DNA of 64,000 nucleotides, from the NCBI RefSeq assembly GCF_050948215.1, contig NC_135155.1, positions 19,061,001 to 19,125,000 on the forward strand, read 5' to 3'. The notes under the pieces were generated by a model. It was given only the letters and a program-made list of their open reading frames with translations, ran no database searches and had not been told where the DNA came from. The stretch is from Halictus rubicundus. Taxonomy: Eukaryota > Arthropoda > Insecta > Hymenoptera > Halictidae. Positions 55,201 to 57,729 of the stretch are shown here, in pieces (the stretch's first letter is position 1; each line of letters begins with the position of its first letter). The position numbers and the translations under genes were made by a program.

Positions 55201-57729
55201 AACGGTATTTTCATCCGCGTTTTCCTCCCCATTGGAACAACTCCAATTTCATATTCGCCGGAATTCGCGTAAAGTGCTATTTCGCTGTGACTCGCTAACA
55301 TCAATTTTCCGCACCGAAAATAACGATCCGCATGTTCTAACACTTTCTAACACTGTTTAACCGCACTGCTAACATTTTGCAATTTTTTTAGACAGTTCCG
55401 CGTCCTCCTATGTACTGTTTTCCCGTGAATAATTGTCAAAGTGGAAAGCGGTTTACATTTCCGTAATTTATCCAATACTAAAAATGACAAGATTGAGTTT
55501 ATTTAGACTTTTGCAATTTTTATAATAAGATGTGATCGAATGAAGAAAATTCAACTATTCTCGTAAGCTTTTCGAAAAGCATCGTTCACTTTAACATTGC
55601 AGGTGGCTGTAAACATTTGTTCAATAATGTATGCAGCCTTCGTCAGTCTGTAAACTTTCCTATGTAAACTATAATTACAGTATAATTTTATTCACACCTG
55701 CAAAACTTACTCGTAACATATTTCGTATTTCTATTGATCTACTCATCTCGTTTCTGTTAAAACGAAAGTTGGCATCGGATTAGAATTGTTTTCGAAAAAG
55801 GAAGATTTTCAAACACTGGATGCTTTTAGTAGAACCACAGCTAGTACTAAAAATCTTCATTCAAGCATAAAACAATGGCGACTCGAAACATTGGAACGAT
55901 AATGATCATAGAACTTCATTCATTCAGCGTCCCAAAAATGTCAAGAGCAGCAACATTTCACTTCGCGGACCACCTCTGTGATTAAACGATACGTGCAGCT
56001 GTACGAATTTAACAGTGTACTTTAAAATCATTTGTGAATGTGAAAAAACCCCGACCAAAAATCTAATGAAAACTCTGATACATCAATATTGTTGTTACTA
56101 TTAATATTGACTTATTTCAGATTAAATCGACATTCAAACTTTCAATTTCATGCACATGCTTATGGAAGAGCACACTATTTTGAAAATTTGATATAGCATA
56201 CTCTGACTCGTCTGACCAGTTTTGATGTTAGTAATTATAAAATTATTATAAAATTTTAAATGTGTTAATTTTGACGAGTTCGGTAATTCTACTTTTCCAG
56301 TTACTTGTACACACGTTTTTCCTGATAACACTATTTTGATATCACCTATTCTTCCCCCAAAAAGCATACTCATACAAGTTATAAGACTGCATTTAGTCTG
56401 AGCAATATTCATTACTATATTCATCCGAATCAATTAAATTTCTCTAATCAATTATTTCACCAACATTACGTTGTTCCAAAAATGCGTTTCGTGTTCATTC
56501 AACAATTTTCGAGGAGTGTGAACATGGAAGATTAGTTTCCCATAGTTTGCTCGTTCTAACAGACCTGTCGGGATTTTCATTGGAAAAACGATCGACGGTG
56601 ATGTTAAGTCATCCCTTGACAAGAATGATATATTTATCTACGAAGATTAACAGCATTCGATTCAATTATACGGGAATAAATGAGATAGTCAAGTGGTACT
56701 GATTTTCGTCCTAGTTTTTCGAAAAATCGAGCACTGTGCCCCGCGGCAGATGCGACCAGTTGTCATTGTCGAGGATCGCCGACACTTTTGCTAATTAGCC
56801 GGCACTCGGCCGAGCTCGTTGCCTCTCAGGCAACGATCGGCTAACGAAGAGAGGGGCCCCGTGGAAAGTGTGTCTGGCCAGATTTAGAAGCCGCATTTTT
56901 CCCCCTCGGAACGAGTGCAGCCGGGGACGCAATCCGCGGGCCAATGACAGATATCCCGTGTCGGCTGTGCATGGAAAGAGAGGGTGCGCAGGCAGCACAC
57001 AGAACGACGATCGAGAGAAAGAGTAGAAGCATTCGGGTTTGGCTGCGATTTTGACAGCTGCGTGTTAGCTGCGTCTTGGCTTTTGCCCTCTTCGGGGAGG
57101 GCGACCCTTACGAGAACGTTTACGGCGCGTGCAGGAATTTTCGAAACGTTGGCGTCGCACATCGTGGAGAAATCTATCTTTAGAGCTCACGCAGGGGCGG
57201 TGCTCTCGCTCGAAAATAGAATATTCGTCAAGGGGATATTCTCCGCTAAGAAATCCGGAGGGATTTTCTACCGTTTATTTTCTGCCTTCGGGTTTCGCTC
57301 CGCGATCGATTCAACCAAATCGGAAACAAGAAATCGCACGATAAGCAATTCTATCGATCGGCCGAATCATAGGTCACTGCGTTACGGAGCTTTAGAAATC
57401 GCCTTTAGGACAAGTCCGAAGCTTTTTTTGTCTCTAGCCTCTGAATTTGAATTGAAGCGTCTGATTTGTTCGAGCTGAAAATGGAACTTGGATCGAAACG
57501 TTCGGGTACGGTTAGGGGAAGCGTGAAACCGATTTGTCATCATCAACAAGCCGAACTGACCTCTCTGCTGACTGGTGATTTGCTGCCGAGTGACCTGTCG
57601 TTCGGTTCTCTGTTGAATGTACTGCTGCTGTTGCTGTTGTGTGATCGTTTGCTGCTGCTGCTGCTGCTGCTGTGTGATCGTTTGCTGCTGCTGCTGTTGT
57701 TGCTGCGGCTGAGACATTTGTCGCTTCAT
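1..57729 (-). CDS. sls: sls: Sallimus (kettin/insect titin), 40 exons, 3' end beyond window
   Basis: Giant sarcomeric protein that binds actin near the Z-disc and links it elastically to the thick filament in insect muscle. Conceptual splicing of 40 minus-strand exons gives 6,260 in-frame codons up to base 1. The order is polyQ N-terminus, four Ig domains, a long series of Ig domains joined by linkers of about 35 residues, a unique segment, four more Ig domains, then a PEVK-like spring. I count 35 Ig domains before the spring, as in kettin. All introns follow GT-AG and all exon phases agree, which is strong internal evidence for the model. Many stretches match remembered Drosophila Sls (for example GEIVMQSTPT, VDTFEYRLLRE, VYPPPRFIIPL). 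The C-terminal PEVK, Ig and Fn3 parts must lie left of the window. Family assignment is firm; splice isoforms are not resolved. Confidence 0.96.
1856..2095 (-). repeat. near-identical 123-bp (41-residue) tandem pair in PEVK exon
   Basis: The block beginning ccacggtaccggtacttctt at 1861 recurs at 1984 with only a few differences and encodes PVPWARGKK, TEKAPYHEEEDQTLLDVKRD and EEKQEQKE. A more diverged related unit lies just left (ccatgg at 1732). Confidence 0.92.
2300..3935 (-). repeat. six-copy 312-bp (104-residue) tandem repeat within PEVK exon
   Basis: The KPWTE codons fall at plus-strand gtcc positions 3923, 3611, 3299, 2987, 2675 and 2354. The spacings are 312, 312, 312, 312 and 321 bp. 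Each unit carries, in order, KPWTE-VTLK, VELKP-K, SLE-VDLKPV and an EEEDT-LL acidic patch. Confidence 0.92.
4474..4512 (+). mobile_element. single end of TAGACTG-family element
   Basis: tagactgtggattttatacg followed by tttatgacaaaaatt matches the terminal sequence of the inverted-repeat family seen in at least five paired copies in this window. No partner end was found nearby, so this is a fragment. Confidence 0.45.
4810..4912 (+). mobile_element. truncated copy of the GAGAATTCACTG-ended repeat
   Basis: Shares gacgccgaggagtgtaaaca, a ctcgggtatatctcctg block, ggcaagacccgtgttgttga and the end caaatatcgagaattcactg with the copy at 63277-63466. Its left half is missing. Confidence 0.65.
7826..7982. 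mobile_element. short inverted-repeat element, TAGACTG family
   Basis: Left end tagactggattttgcaaaat; right end, read on the minus strand, tagactgtggattttataca. About 157 bp with no coding capacity. TA flanks are compatible with a Tc1/mariner-type target site. Confidence 0.6.
8180..9060. other. CpG-rich block in the long sls intron
   Basis: About 0.9 kb of CpG-rich DNA with competing open frames on both strands (157 codons minus, 136 and 103 plus), none with a recognisable domain. The texture resembles a promoter or 5' leader. It could be an internal promoter or enhancer; no start site is identifiable. Confidence 0.3.
10047..10403. mobile_element. 357-bp inverted-repeat element, TAGACTG family
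   Basis: Begins tagactgcggatatttaggc and ends with the reverse complement of tagactgtggatatttatgc. Two mismatches in about 19 terminal bases. Internal sequence is AT-rich and non-coding. Best-paired copy of the family. Confidence 0.75.
12817..12995. mobile_element. degenerate inverted-repeat element, TAGACTG family
   Basis: Left end actgtggattttatgtattt; right end on the minus strand tctacggatttctatgcaaa. About 180 bp, non-coding. Confidence 0.5.
13711..13897. mobile_element. degenerate inverted-repeat element, TAGACTG family
   Basis: Left end tagaatgcggattttattaa; right end on the minus strand aactgtggaccttcgtgcaa. The inner words tcaaatacaaaaccg resemble those in the copy at 47671. Confidence 0.5.
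17600..18320. other. CpG-rich block downstream of kettin stop
   Basis: Dense in cgatc and ctcgc words, with overlapping open frames on both strands, the longest 221 codons on plus with low-complexity Arg/Ser/Phe composition. I regard these as non-coding. It lies 0.9-1.6 kb downstream of the candidate kettin stop, so it could be UTR or an intronic regulatory element. It is followed by an A/G-rich tract at 18085-18118. Confidence 0.3.
18581..18760. mobile_element. 180-bp TTAA-flanked inverted-repeat element (piggyBac-like)
   Basis: Terminal repeats ttaacacgttcacagtc and gactgtgaacgtgttaa are perfect inverted copies over 17 bp, including a TTAA at each end. TTAA duplication is the hallmark of piggyBac transposition. 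No transposase fits, so this is a non-autonomous element. Confidence 0.8.
19168..19189 (-). terminator. candidate kettin 3' end: in-frame stop and AATAAA in intron
   Basis: Reading past the exon 39 donor gives Ser-Lys-Asn and then TGA, and AATAAA begins inside that TGA (TGAATAAAAG). An unspliced transcript would therefore end a 4,853-residue protein just after Ig35, the expected size and end of kettin. The cleavage site and any longer 3' UTR cannot be seen from sequence. Confidence 0.4.
19190..19319 (-). CDS. sls: sls exon 39: second half of Ig 35, last kettin exon
   Basis: Residues 4808-4851. MIHEGNNAVLLIATTYEEDT then GTFTCRATTSAGTVETSAKL, ending IVK plus one base. Donor AAAA|GTAAGA, phase 1. 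Spliced to 4229 it continues in frame into the PEVK exon. Unspliced, it reads three further codons and meets TGA, with AATAAA directly after it. Confidence 0.93.
19320..19700 (-). other. intron 38 (381 bp)
   Basis: AT-rich; nothing recognisable. Confidence 0.6.
19701..19867 (-). CDS. sls: sls exon 38: first part of Ig 35
   Basis: Residues 4752-4807. APDAADTLPKVTPLKDQIVV, EGQPAQFKTQVTPAKPKPTI, QWYREGALIPQSPDFQ. B-strand Cys is Thr (FKTQVTP). Donor CAG|GTAATT, phase 0. Confidence 0.93.
19868..20194 (-). other. intron 37 (327 bp)
   Basis: AT-rich; nothing recognisable. Confidence 0.6.
20195..20351 (-). CDS. sls: sls exon 37: second half of Ig 34
   Basis: Residues 4700-4752. VIKPSKYFQMQKEGELCTLR then DEGVYKCIAKNPAGDVTTSA, ending RVL. 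Donor CTTG|GTGAGA, phase 1. Confidence 0.94.
20590..20928 (-). CDS. sls: sls exon 36: rest of Ig 33 and first part of Ig 34
   Basis: Residues 4587-4699, exactly 113 codons. NGKKVTADIRYKTLEEDNIY to GECTVRG ends Ig33 (KYECVAINSAGE). Linker with KMAKPTTPGVEKAPAV, then Ig34 LEPLKDQTIREGTAVAFSCR to VQWKKGDK. Donor AAG|GTATGA, phase 0. Confidence 0.94.
21045..21771 (-). CDS. sls: sls exon 35: Thr/Lys-rich linker, Ig 32, start of Ig 33
   Basis: Residues 4344-4586. EDKETTQETTQTATKFVKKP opens a linker of about 100 residues rich in Thr, Lys and Glu. Ig32 follows from PPVFTKKIQPCRAFEQEQAR to CSANLVVEE; its F strand is VFSVIAEN, without Cys. Ig33 begins VPPSFLSTIQNTSITTGQLA and stops at LDVYWLK. Donor AAG|GTACTC, phase 0. 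Confidence 0.94.
21772..22310 (-). other. intron 34 (539 bp)
   Basis: Bases 21990-22265 repeat short words of the kind caaattt, aaattcc and gcaaagtttgc, open in one plus and one minus frame. It looks like degenerate simple or palindromic sequence rather than an exon. Confidence 0.4.
22311..22650 (-). CDS. sls: sls exon 34: unique non-Ig linker
   Basis: Residues 4231-4344. Begins PWYDYGLTQYQTERQNTELE and includes YYSKLMNLEEEQVLKESRLR and FAIPGEKIVASSVAKGMAQQ. Charged and probably helical, with no Ig motif. This segment separates Ig31 from the last four kettin Ig domains. Donor ACCTT|GTACGT, phase 2. Confidence 0.92.
22651..24642 (-). other. intron 33 (2.0 kb)
   Basis: AT-rich with a GAA/GAG-type tract at 24108-24140. 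No exon recognised. Confidence 0.6.
24643..24829 (-). CDS. sls: sls exon 33: second half of Ig 31 and SDDYRGVLKNSPR linker
   Basis: Residues 4169-4231. GSRYKLTYDGMYHLDIPKTR, GKVEVIARSSVGEARTETTL, then SDDYRGVLKNSPR, a motif I recall as conserved in Sls. The F strand reads KVEVIARS and lacks the Tyr-X-Cys motif. Donor AGGC|GTAAGT, phase 1. Confidence 0.93.
24891..25053 (-). mobile_element. copy of the GAGAATTCACTG-ended repeat, minus orientation
   Basis: The reverse complement aligns over its length with 63277-63466: tgtcgcca, aataaacgtcgcggaattat, tctcctggacgatacatgac and ggcaagacccgtgttg. Both terminal regions are present but diverged. Lies in the intron before exon 33. Confidence 0.7.
25290..25325 (-). 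mobile_element. single end of TAGACTG-family element
   Basis: The minus strand reads tagactgcggatctatatgc, then aaaataaaac. No clear partner end. Sits in the intron between exons 32 and 33. Confidence 0.45.
25395..25566 (-). CDS. sls: sls exon 32: first part of Ig 31
   Basis: Residues 4111-4168. Acidic stretch PEEEGEEEKVRA, then Ig31 APPTFVSKPEAVTVEEGDCS, FCCRVTGHPRPRVMWIINGH, ending TVVN. It has an extra Cys beside the B-strand Cys. Donor AAT|GTAAGT, phase 0. Confidence 0.92.
25613..25627. mobile_element. single ACAGGGTGT-type end
   Basis: ggggacaccctgtac within the 93-bp intron between exons 31 and 32. Matches the terminal motif of the paired element at 46184-46352. Too short to be sure. 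Confidence 0.3.
25660..26179 (-). CDS. sls: sls exon 31: linker, Ig 30 and following linker
   Basis: Residues 3938-4111. LPSIILQNQVPKGMKKSEAL, then a long conserved linker MEATIKKYTSEVHLTEDDLY. Ig30 PPRFVTQILDQTELVEMNST to AVIRTAG with both cysteines (KFECQLAP, EYLCRATN). Ends in SQLPKGMKSIEKIREMEAAW. Donor GCAGAT|GTAAGC, phase 2. Confidence 0.95.
26446..26847 (-). CDS. sls: sls exon 30: linker plus Ig 29 (402-nt module)
   Basis: Residues 3804-3938. Third 402-nt whole-module exon. SKKTIDFESQLPSGMSGEKL, KELERGPISEPPPEE, then Ig29 PPKFITQIQSATVDESEPVR to ASVSCK with both cysteines. Phase 1 at both ends. Confidence 0.95.
27122..28124 (-). CDS. sls: sls exon 29: rest of Ig 26, Ig 27 and Ig 28
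   Basis: Residues 3470-3804. VEWFWNGKPLRTGTRFRTF to GEYSCRASNEYGEAVTTCTM ends Ig26. Linker IILESQLPKGMESTIDKIAE. Ig27 PPEFITTPSDLTLTENALAH with both cysteines. Ig28 PPRFTVELKDIEVEEGAPSH to ITCKC with both cysteines (HFDCRVEP, EYVCRATN). Donor AAAT|GTAAGT, phase 1. Confidence 0.96.
28403..31104 (-). CDS. sls: sls exon 28: 2.7-kb fused exon, Ig 19 end to Ig 26 start
   Basis: Residues 2569-3469, 2,702 nt with no stop and no intron. Finishes Ig19 (FHVSHDFGYVTLDILKVITE) and then carries six complete Ig domains: 20 (APVFTKHLESFDKLVEGQHV), 21 (EPVFITHLNNVECIEGDNAH), 22 (KPIWTVPLQPEFKLGESEPL), 23 (PPVFTSQFENLTNLSEGEIA), 24 (KPKFNTQIQSLEGLKDGQSA) and 25 (PPKFITQIADITKLVEGQSA), plus the start of 26 (APMFTVPLSNIDGLREGESA). 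Ig21 is odd: its F strand reads GVVIVKATN, lacking both the Tyr and the Cys of the usual motif. The linker between Ig23 and Ig24 is unusually short (CVDKSKGQKPKF). Seven Ig units share one exon here, while upstream modules are split. Confidence 0.97.
31105..31863 (-). other. intron 27 (759 bp)
   Basis: Holds the 121-bp TTAA-flanked element at 31188-31308; the rest is plain AT-rich sequence. Confidence 0.6.
31188..31308. mobile_element. 121-bp TTAA-flanked element, TTAACCCTTTGCACTCG family
   Basis: Ends ttaacttcctttgcactcga and, on the minus strand, ttaaccctttgcactcaact are inverted and bounded by TTAA. Lies in the intron between exons 27 and 28. Non-coding. Confidence 0.7.
31864..32115 (-). 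CDS. sls: sls exon 27: linker and first part of Ig 19
   Basis: Residues 2485-2569. KASIQLDTQHPEAQRKIAQL linker. Ig19 opens KPIFTQLLTGPTELWEGQMA, keeps the B-strand Cys (RYECRVVP), and reaches FEWYINGVELKM. Donor ATGG|GTAAGT, phase 1. Confidence 0.94.
32239..32382 (-). CDS. sls: sls exon 26: second half of Ig 18 (144 nt)
   Basis: Residues 2437-2485. SSRITKVHDFGFVSLDISHV then DEGVYMCRATNALGEAVTTA, ending KIK. Both ends phase 1; donor GTCAGT is slightly weak. Confidence 0.93.
32622..33138 (-). CDS. sls: sls exon 25: rest of Ig 17 and first part of Ig 18
   Basis: Residues 2265-2437. Ig17 continues GTTEVYEGQTAHFECQVEPL to YSVRATNALGQCVSSIELRV; the C-strand Trp is Phe (RIEFFHNG) and the F-strand Cys is Val. 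Linker DNIILDSQRPEGMDKIRELE. Ig18 RPVFTQPLQNIDAIPEGQTA to KVEWFRNEVPLET. Confidence 0.95.
33250..33389 (-). CDS. sls: sls exon 24: linker and start of Ig 17
   Basis: Residues 2218-2264. SRRSILLDTQHPDGLEKIRE linker, LEAHGHPARLEVEEPP, then the first strand of Ig17, TPPRFVTELR. Donor AGG|GTAAGA, phase 0, an intron position inside the A strand not seen in neighbouring modules. Confidence 0.93.
33541..34007 (-). CDS. candidate alternative 3' exon of sls, cysteine-rich, function unknown
   Basis: An open frame of 154 codons plus stop lies inside the intron between exons 23 and 24. A plausible acceptor (TGATTTAG|CG) starts it with CGAAA, the same start seen at exons 18, 20 and 22. Joined to exon 23 (phase 1, T|CG = Ser) it stays in frame and ends at TGA (33543-33541). 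The segment has 14 cysteines (for example FCCPSP, TTCECN, RPCQAEQIRICRIN) and many Lys, Arg and Asn. It has no Ig motif and I do not recognise the fold. AATAAA overlaps the codons just before the stop, so it could be an alternative terminal exon truncating Sls after Ig16. A GTGAAG donor inside could instead make it a cassette. A second, shorter open frame overlaps it on the same strand (33546-33734), which weakens the case. No similarity search was possible. Confidence 0.35.
34274..34446 (-). CDS. sls: sls exon 23: second half of Ig 16
   Basis: Residues 2160-2218. FVNGVAVRTGHRFRKTHDFG to AGTYMCKATNLAGEAVNTCT, ending KVG plus one base (T). Donor GGCT|GTAAGT, phase 1. The following intron contains an open, phase-compatible candidate alternative exon. 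Confidence 0.94.
34702..34924 (-). CDS. sls: sls exon 22: linker and first part of Ig 16
   Basis: Residues 2086-2160. SKQGLYLDTLDAQRLQKIRE linker, lacking the usual LED-S-Y-R core. Ig16 opens KPVFLTPLNNLDHLKEGEHA and stops inside the C-strand Trp codon. Donor GAATG|GTAATT (phase 2) is shifted relative to other modules. Confidence 0.94.
34925..35494 (-). other. intron 21 (570 bp)
   Basis: AT-rich, no exon-like open frame. Confidence 0.6.
35495..35896 (-). CDS. sls: sls exon 21: linker plus complete Ig 15 (402-nt module)
   Basis: Residues 1952-2086. Same length and phases as exon 20. Linker SRASIIRETQHESALKKIQY, LEDDSRYKRTDQEDL. Ig15 KPKFGRPLKNIEHLPEGKSA to CVISVDC. B-strand Cys is Ala (HLEATLTP) but F-strand Cys is kept (TYMCKARN). 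Confidence 0.95.
35897..36446 (-). other. intron 20 (550 bp)
   Basis: Contains a purine-rich stretch (gagagcaagagagaagcaga near 36035) and otherwise nothing recognisable. Confidence 0.6.
36447..36848 (-). CDS. sls: sls exon 20: linker plus complete Ig 14 (402-nt module)
   Basis: Residues 1818-1952. One whole kettin module in a single exon of 402 nt, phase 1 at both ends. Linker SKAALQLESQHESALSKIQI then LEDTSRYQRREEEE. Ig14 KPRFTVQLNGPTNLVEGQSA to INLNVK with both cysteines (HYECRIEP, TYTCQATN). Confidence 0.95.
36849..37607 (-). other. intron 19 (759 bp)
   Basis: AT-rich with no exon-like open frame; nothing else seen. Confidence 0.6.
37608..37751 (-). CDS. sls: sls exon 19: second half of Ig 13 (144 nt)
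   Basis: Residues 1770-1818. SNRVTTMHDFGYVALNMKYV then EDSGTYTCRAVNDLGEAVTS, ending LFVQ. Both ends phase 1. Confidence 0.94.
38017..38271 (-). CDS. sls: sls exon 18: linker and first part of Ig 13
   Basis: Residues 1685-1770. Starts SKKSIYMETQNEETLQRLRY with the split Ser codon that recurs at module starts (T|CG). Ig13 begins APVFTMPIKDLKVAENQAAH and reaches LKVEWLRNGVPIAA. B-strand Cys replaced by Ala. Confidence 0.94.
38418..38960 (-). CDS. sls: sls exon 17: second half of Ig 11 and complete Ig 12
   Basis: Residues 1504-1685. GHRFRPIHDFGYVALDVIDL to TYTCRAVNLVGSDEVSCTL finishes Ig11. Linker QNELGLERIHYLEDRTKYHR. Ig12 APIFTTSLNNVEIKEGQRAH to TAVVHC, with both cysteines present. Donor CACT|GTAAGT, phase 1. 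Confidence 0.95.
38961..39316 (-). other. intron 16 (356 bp)
   Basis: Nothing recognisable apart from splice sites. Confidence 0.6.
39317..39897 (-). CDS. sls: sls exon 16: complete Ig 10 and first part of Ig 11
   Basis: Residues 1310-1504. Ig10 APQFTRALHNIETVELTNVH to CSVRVHAK is canonical with Cys in both B and F strands (HLECRLQP, VYTCQARN). Linker LLETHHPEGLERIQYLEDAS. Ig11 opens KPRFITAPKNQENLREGEHA and reaches WYKNGRPVTV. Donor GTAG|GTGAGT, phase 1. Confidence 0.95.
39984..40020 (+). mobile_element. single end of TAGACTG-family element
   Basis: tagactgcggatctttatgt then aaaatcaaaaatt, inside the intron between exons 15 and 16. No partner end seen. Confidence 0.45.
40105..40582 (-). 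CDS. sls: sls exon 15: linker and complete Ig 9
   Basis: Residues 1151-1310. Linker SSVDTSSMHRVSYEKTQRLE, then Ig9 KPIFVQPLSDPKPVSEGKNI to ACVRVIGK. B strand keeps Cys (HLECRLEP), while the F strand reads EYTVRATN with Val in place of Cys. Ends in the next linker at MLEDSSK. Donor TCGAA|GTGAGT, phase 2. Confidence 0.95.
40668..41213 (-). CDS. sls: sls exon 14: second half of Ig 7, linker, complete Ig 8
   Basis: Residues 969-1151. SSRITTFFNFGYVALTIKY finishes Ig7 with a canonical VYTCRAYN. A kettin linker follows (FDSQHPTGLQKIQTLEDSSR). Ig8 runs APRFLGNLKGTNKIVEGQRA to ATMVVE and has TYTVVARN, so no F-strand Cys. Two exon units are fused here without an intron. Confidence 0.95.
41507..41779 (-). 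CDS. sls: sls exon 13: linker and first part of Ig 7
   Basis: Residues 878-969. Linker with ELGIPEQQRYIEAAEELEAY, then Ig7 at PPEFKSPIKDQNSIREGGFA through LRVEWLKDGRPVEA. B strand reads HFEARLEP. Donor CTA|GTATGT, phase 1. Confidence 0.94.
42019..42162 (-). CDS. sls: sls exon 12: second half of Ig 6 (144 nt)
   Basis: Residues 830-878. Reads SSRITTIFNFGYVSLNIMHL then EDAGSYTVRAVNRLGEAVSS. The F-strand Cys is Val (SYTVRAVN), matching the loss of the B-strand Cys in exon 11, so this Ig has lost its disulphide-type pair together. Confidence 0.94.
42421..42678 (-). CDS. sls: sls exon 11: linker and first part of Ig 6
   Basis: Residues 744-830. Linker ARATIEQASQYPDSLQYIQQ then LEDYSKYQRQES, the repeated kettin linker with its LED-S-Y-R core. 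Ig6 opens at RPAFIRPLQDLGELQEGRNA and reaches KVEWYKDGRPITA. The B-strand Cys is replaced by Ala (HFEAQLTP). Confidence 0.94.
42679..43008 (-). other. intron 10 (330 bp)
   Basis: Nothing recognisable apart from splice sites. Confidence 0.6.
43009..43152 (-). CDS. sls: sls exon 10: second half of Ig 5 (144 nt)
   Basis: Residues 696-744. Reads SSRATSIFRFGFISLDLISI and then DSGEYVCRVVSSTGVAESRA, ending LSVT. One of four exons of exactly 144 nt that encode the second half of an Ig domain; both ends are phase 1. Confidence 0.94.
43394..43623 (-). CDS. sls: sls exon 9: linker and first part of Ig 5
   Basis: Residues 619-696. Starts with the PGPEVIYLRHVERAKPYLPP linker, then Ig5 at VYPPPRFIIPLKDVHQ through DPTMRVEWYVNGRALDA. 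This begins the kettin-type modules. The B-strand Cys position is Ala (HFEARIEP). Donor GCGA|GTAAGT, phase 1, at the position reused in many later modules. Confidence 0.94.
43800..44180 (-). mobile_element. GAGAATTCACTG-ended repeat plus partial duplicate
   Basis: A full-length minus-orientation copy spans about 43949-44180 (ctcgataaatgtcc at one end, tcgagaattcactg at the other). A partial second copy lies left of it: ggttctggcgagggtcatat at 43830 repeats as ggttctggcaagggtcatat at 43977. Fills most of the intron between exons 8 and 9 and ends 25 bp from the exon 8 donor. Confidence 0.65.
44205..44443 (-). CDS. sls: sls exon 8: rest of Ig 4 and linker
   Basis: Residues 540-619. DGVPLTPGPDVRISTDG through AWYQCTAQNVAGSTATRARL completes Ig4. 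A proline-rich stretch (PEPRRLNLPRPTKVIEPE) leads to the repeated kettin modules. I placed the donor at CCAGA|GTTAGT (phase 2) rather than at the GTAATC four bases further on, because only the first keeps frame with exon 9. Confidence 0.88.
44614..44962 (-). CDS. sls: sls exon 7: rest of Ig 3, start of Ig 4
   Basis: Residues 423-539. Ig3 is canonical: RFDCRVTGRPYPEVTWY with B-strand Cys and C-strand Trp, then GVVTCVARNKAGE. Ig4 opens at VAPKFVERFTTTNVKEGEPV and reaches RITWQK. Ig3 and Ig4 are joined by a short linker, unlike the longer kettin linkers downstream. Donor AAG|GTAATT, phase 0. Confidence 0.93.
44963..45308 (-). other. intron 6 with C-rich compositional anomaly
   Basis: Bases 45057-45270 are rich in runs of C and poor in CpG (for example gtttttgggggcggggc, acccccttgccctcact), unlike any neighbouring intron. 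No exon-like frame with splice sites was found in it. Confidence 0.5.
45309..45652 (-). CDS. sls: sls exon 6: rest of Ig 2, linker, start of Ig 3
   Basis: Residues 309-423. Ig2 continues from LTWFKNGQRIRDSQR to AYLAIES. Its F strand reads GHYTLLSENPQG, so the usual Tyr-X-Cys cysteine is replaced. A linker rich in Gln, Thr and Glu follows (DQVDQAYQAYQKETVK). Ig3 then opens at LPPNFVRTCTDRDATEGKMT. Donor ACCAG|GTACGT, phase 2. Confidence 0.92.
45878..46099 (-). CDS. sls: sls exon 5: VDTFEYRLLRE linker and start of Ig 2
   Basis: Residues 235-308, exactly 74 codons in phase 0. Begins VDTFEYRLLRETEFRESITR, a charged conserved linker, then starts Ig2 at APPQFAQKPRNSKLVEGSDA and reaches ISGNPKPR. 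Donor AGA|GTAAGT. Confidence 0.92.
46184..46352. mobile_element. 169-bp element with ACAGGGTGTTTC ends
   Basis: acagggtgtttcgt at the left and atgaaacaccctgt at the right are inverted copies, each flanked by TA. Lies in the intron between exons 4 and 5. Similar agggtgt termini are common in insect non-autonomous elements. Confidence 0.65.
46389..46603 (-). CDS. sls: sls exon 4: end of Ig 1 plus Q/S-rich linker
   Basis: Residues 163-234. Finishes Ig1 with the G strand GEAICSVYIQPE. It continues with a low-complexity linker rich in Gln, Ser and Gly (PPQQMGGYRKEFAQSFQST and following) that ends SIEDFK. Donor AAG|GTTACT is non-canonical at +3 but gives phase 0 and joins the conserved VDTFEYRLLRE of the next exon. 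Confidence 0.9.
46690..46964 (-). CDS. sls: sls exon 3: Ig domain 1, first part
   Basis: Residues 71-162. Holds most of Ig1, from PPVFEQIFKNARFAQGG through the C-strand tryptophan (VSWTHKG) to the F-strand motif GDEGEYTCSAKNQYG. Donor TATG|GTAAGT is phase 1. The B-strand position reads IFEGRV, with Glu-Gly where the usual cysteine sits, while the F-strand cysteine is kept. The acceptor lies in TTTGTACAG. Confidence 0.93.
46965..47310 (-). other. intron 2 (346 bp)
   Basis: AT-rich; I see nothing beyond splice sites. Confidence 0.6.
47311..47353 (-). CDS. sls: sls exon 2: 43-nt microexon
   Basis: Residues 57-70, VQGEIVMQSTPTVPA. Acceptor TTGCAG|TT, donor AGC|GTAAGT. The exon enters in phase 1 and leaves in phase 2. 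It is too short to stand out as an open frame, but the peptide matches the conserved GEIVMQSTPT motif between the polyQ segment and the first Ig domain of Sls. It restores the frame between exons 1 and 3. Confidence 0.88.
47671..47910. mobile_element. 240-bp inverted-repeat element, TAGACTG family
   Basis: Left gtgatacggattttatgcat; right on the minus strand gtcactgcggatttttctgt. Inner gataaaaatgg and aaaatacaaaa words match other family members. Located in sls intron 1. Confidence 0.6.
49552..49989 (-). other. 145-codon open frame, status unknown
   Basis: Minus-strand frame with a balanced composition (for example VSVAPADLPPRKVVDKHLVP, VNIDLYLELPIPLHDLNQIV) that looks more protein-like than other intronic frames. 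I recognise no family. It sits in sls intron 1 next to a CpG-rich block on its 5' side. It could be a small nested gene, a retrocopy fragment, an alternative sls exon or chance. Confidence 0.2.
50668..50685. mobile_element. single ACAGGGTGT-type end
   Basis: acagggtgtcccatctga, similar to the terminal motif of the 46184-46352 element; no partner end nearby. Confidence 0.35.
57561..57729 (-). CDS. sls: sls exon 1: start codon and polyglutamine N-terminus
   Basis: Residues 1-56. Starts MKRQMSQPQ and is then dominated by three glutamine runs separated by TIT, ending QQRTERQVTRQQITSQQR. I chose the ATG at 57729 because it begins the open frame, and a Q-rich start is also what I recall for Drosophila Sls. 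The donor is AGAG|GTCAGT, phase 1, and it joins exon 2 in frame. The CAG/CAA tract is prone to length variation. No Ig domain here. A shorter start at the second Met (codon 5) cannot be excluded. Confidence 0.85.
57605..57716 (-). repeat. CAG/CAA microsatellite coding polyglutamine
   Basis: Three CTG/TTG-rich blocks on the plus strand, read as CAG/CAA on the minus strand, encode runs of six to eight or more glutamines near the Sls N-terminus. Mixed CAG and CAA codons interrupt the tract. Confidence 0.9.

Larger units (their letters stand above)
47354..57560 (-). other. sls intron 1 (10.2 kb)
   Basis: Lies between the polyQ exon and the 43-nt exon 2. No defensible exon seen. Contains one TAGACTG element, a CpG-rich block at 48.0-48.3 kb, a CpG-rich block at 49.65-50.3 kb with a 145-codon minus-strand open frame of unknown meaning, another at 53.7-53.95 kb, and a GC-rich stretch at 56.75-57.3 kb close to exon 1. 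The remainder is AT-rich. Confidence 0.6.

Noticed and set aside
54943..55343. Two overlapping minus-strand frames of 84-85 codons in intron 1.
   Set aside because: No recognisable domain and no consistent splice sites; possibly decayed repeat sequence.
55411..55467. Plus-strand peptide MYCFPVNNCQSGKRFTFP resembling the start of a THAP zinc finger.
   Set aside because: It ends at a stop after 18 residues and nothing downstream continues the domain; too short to call even a pseudogene.
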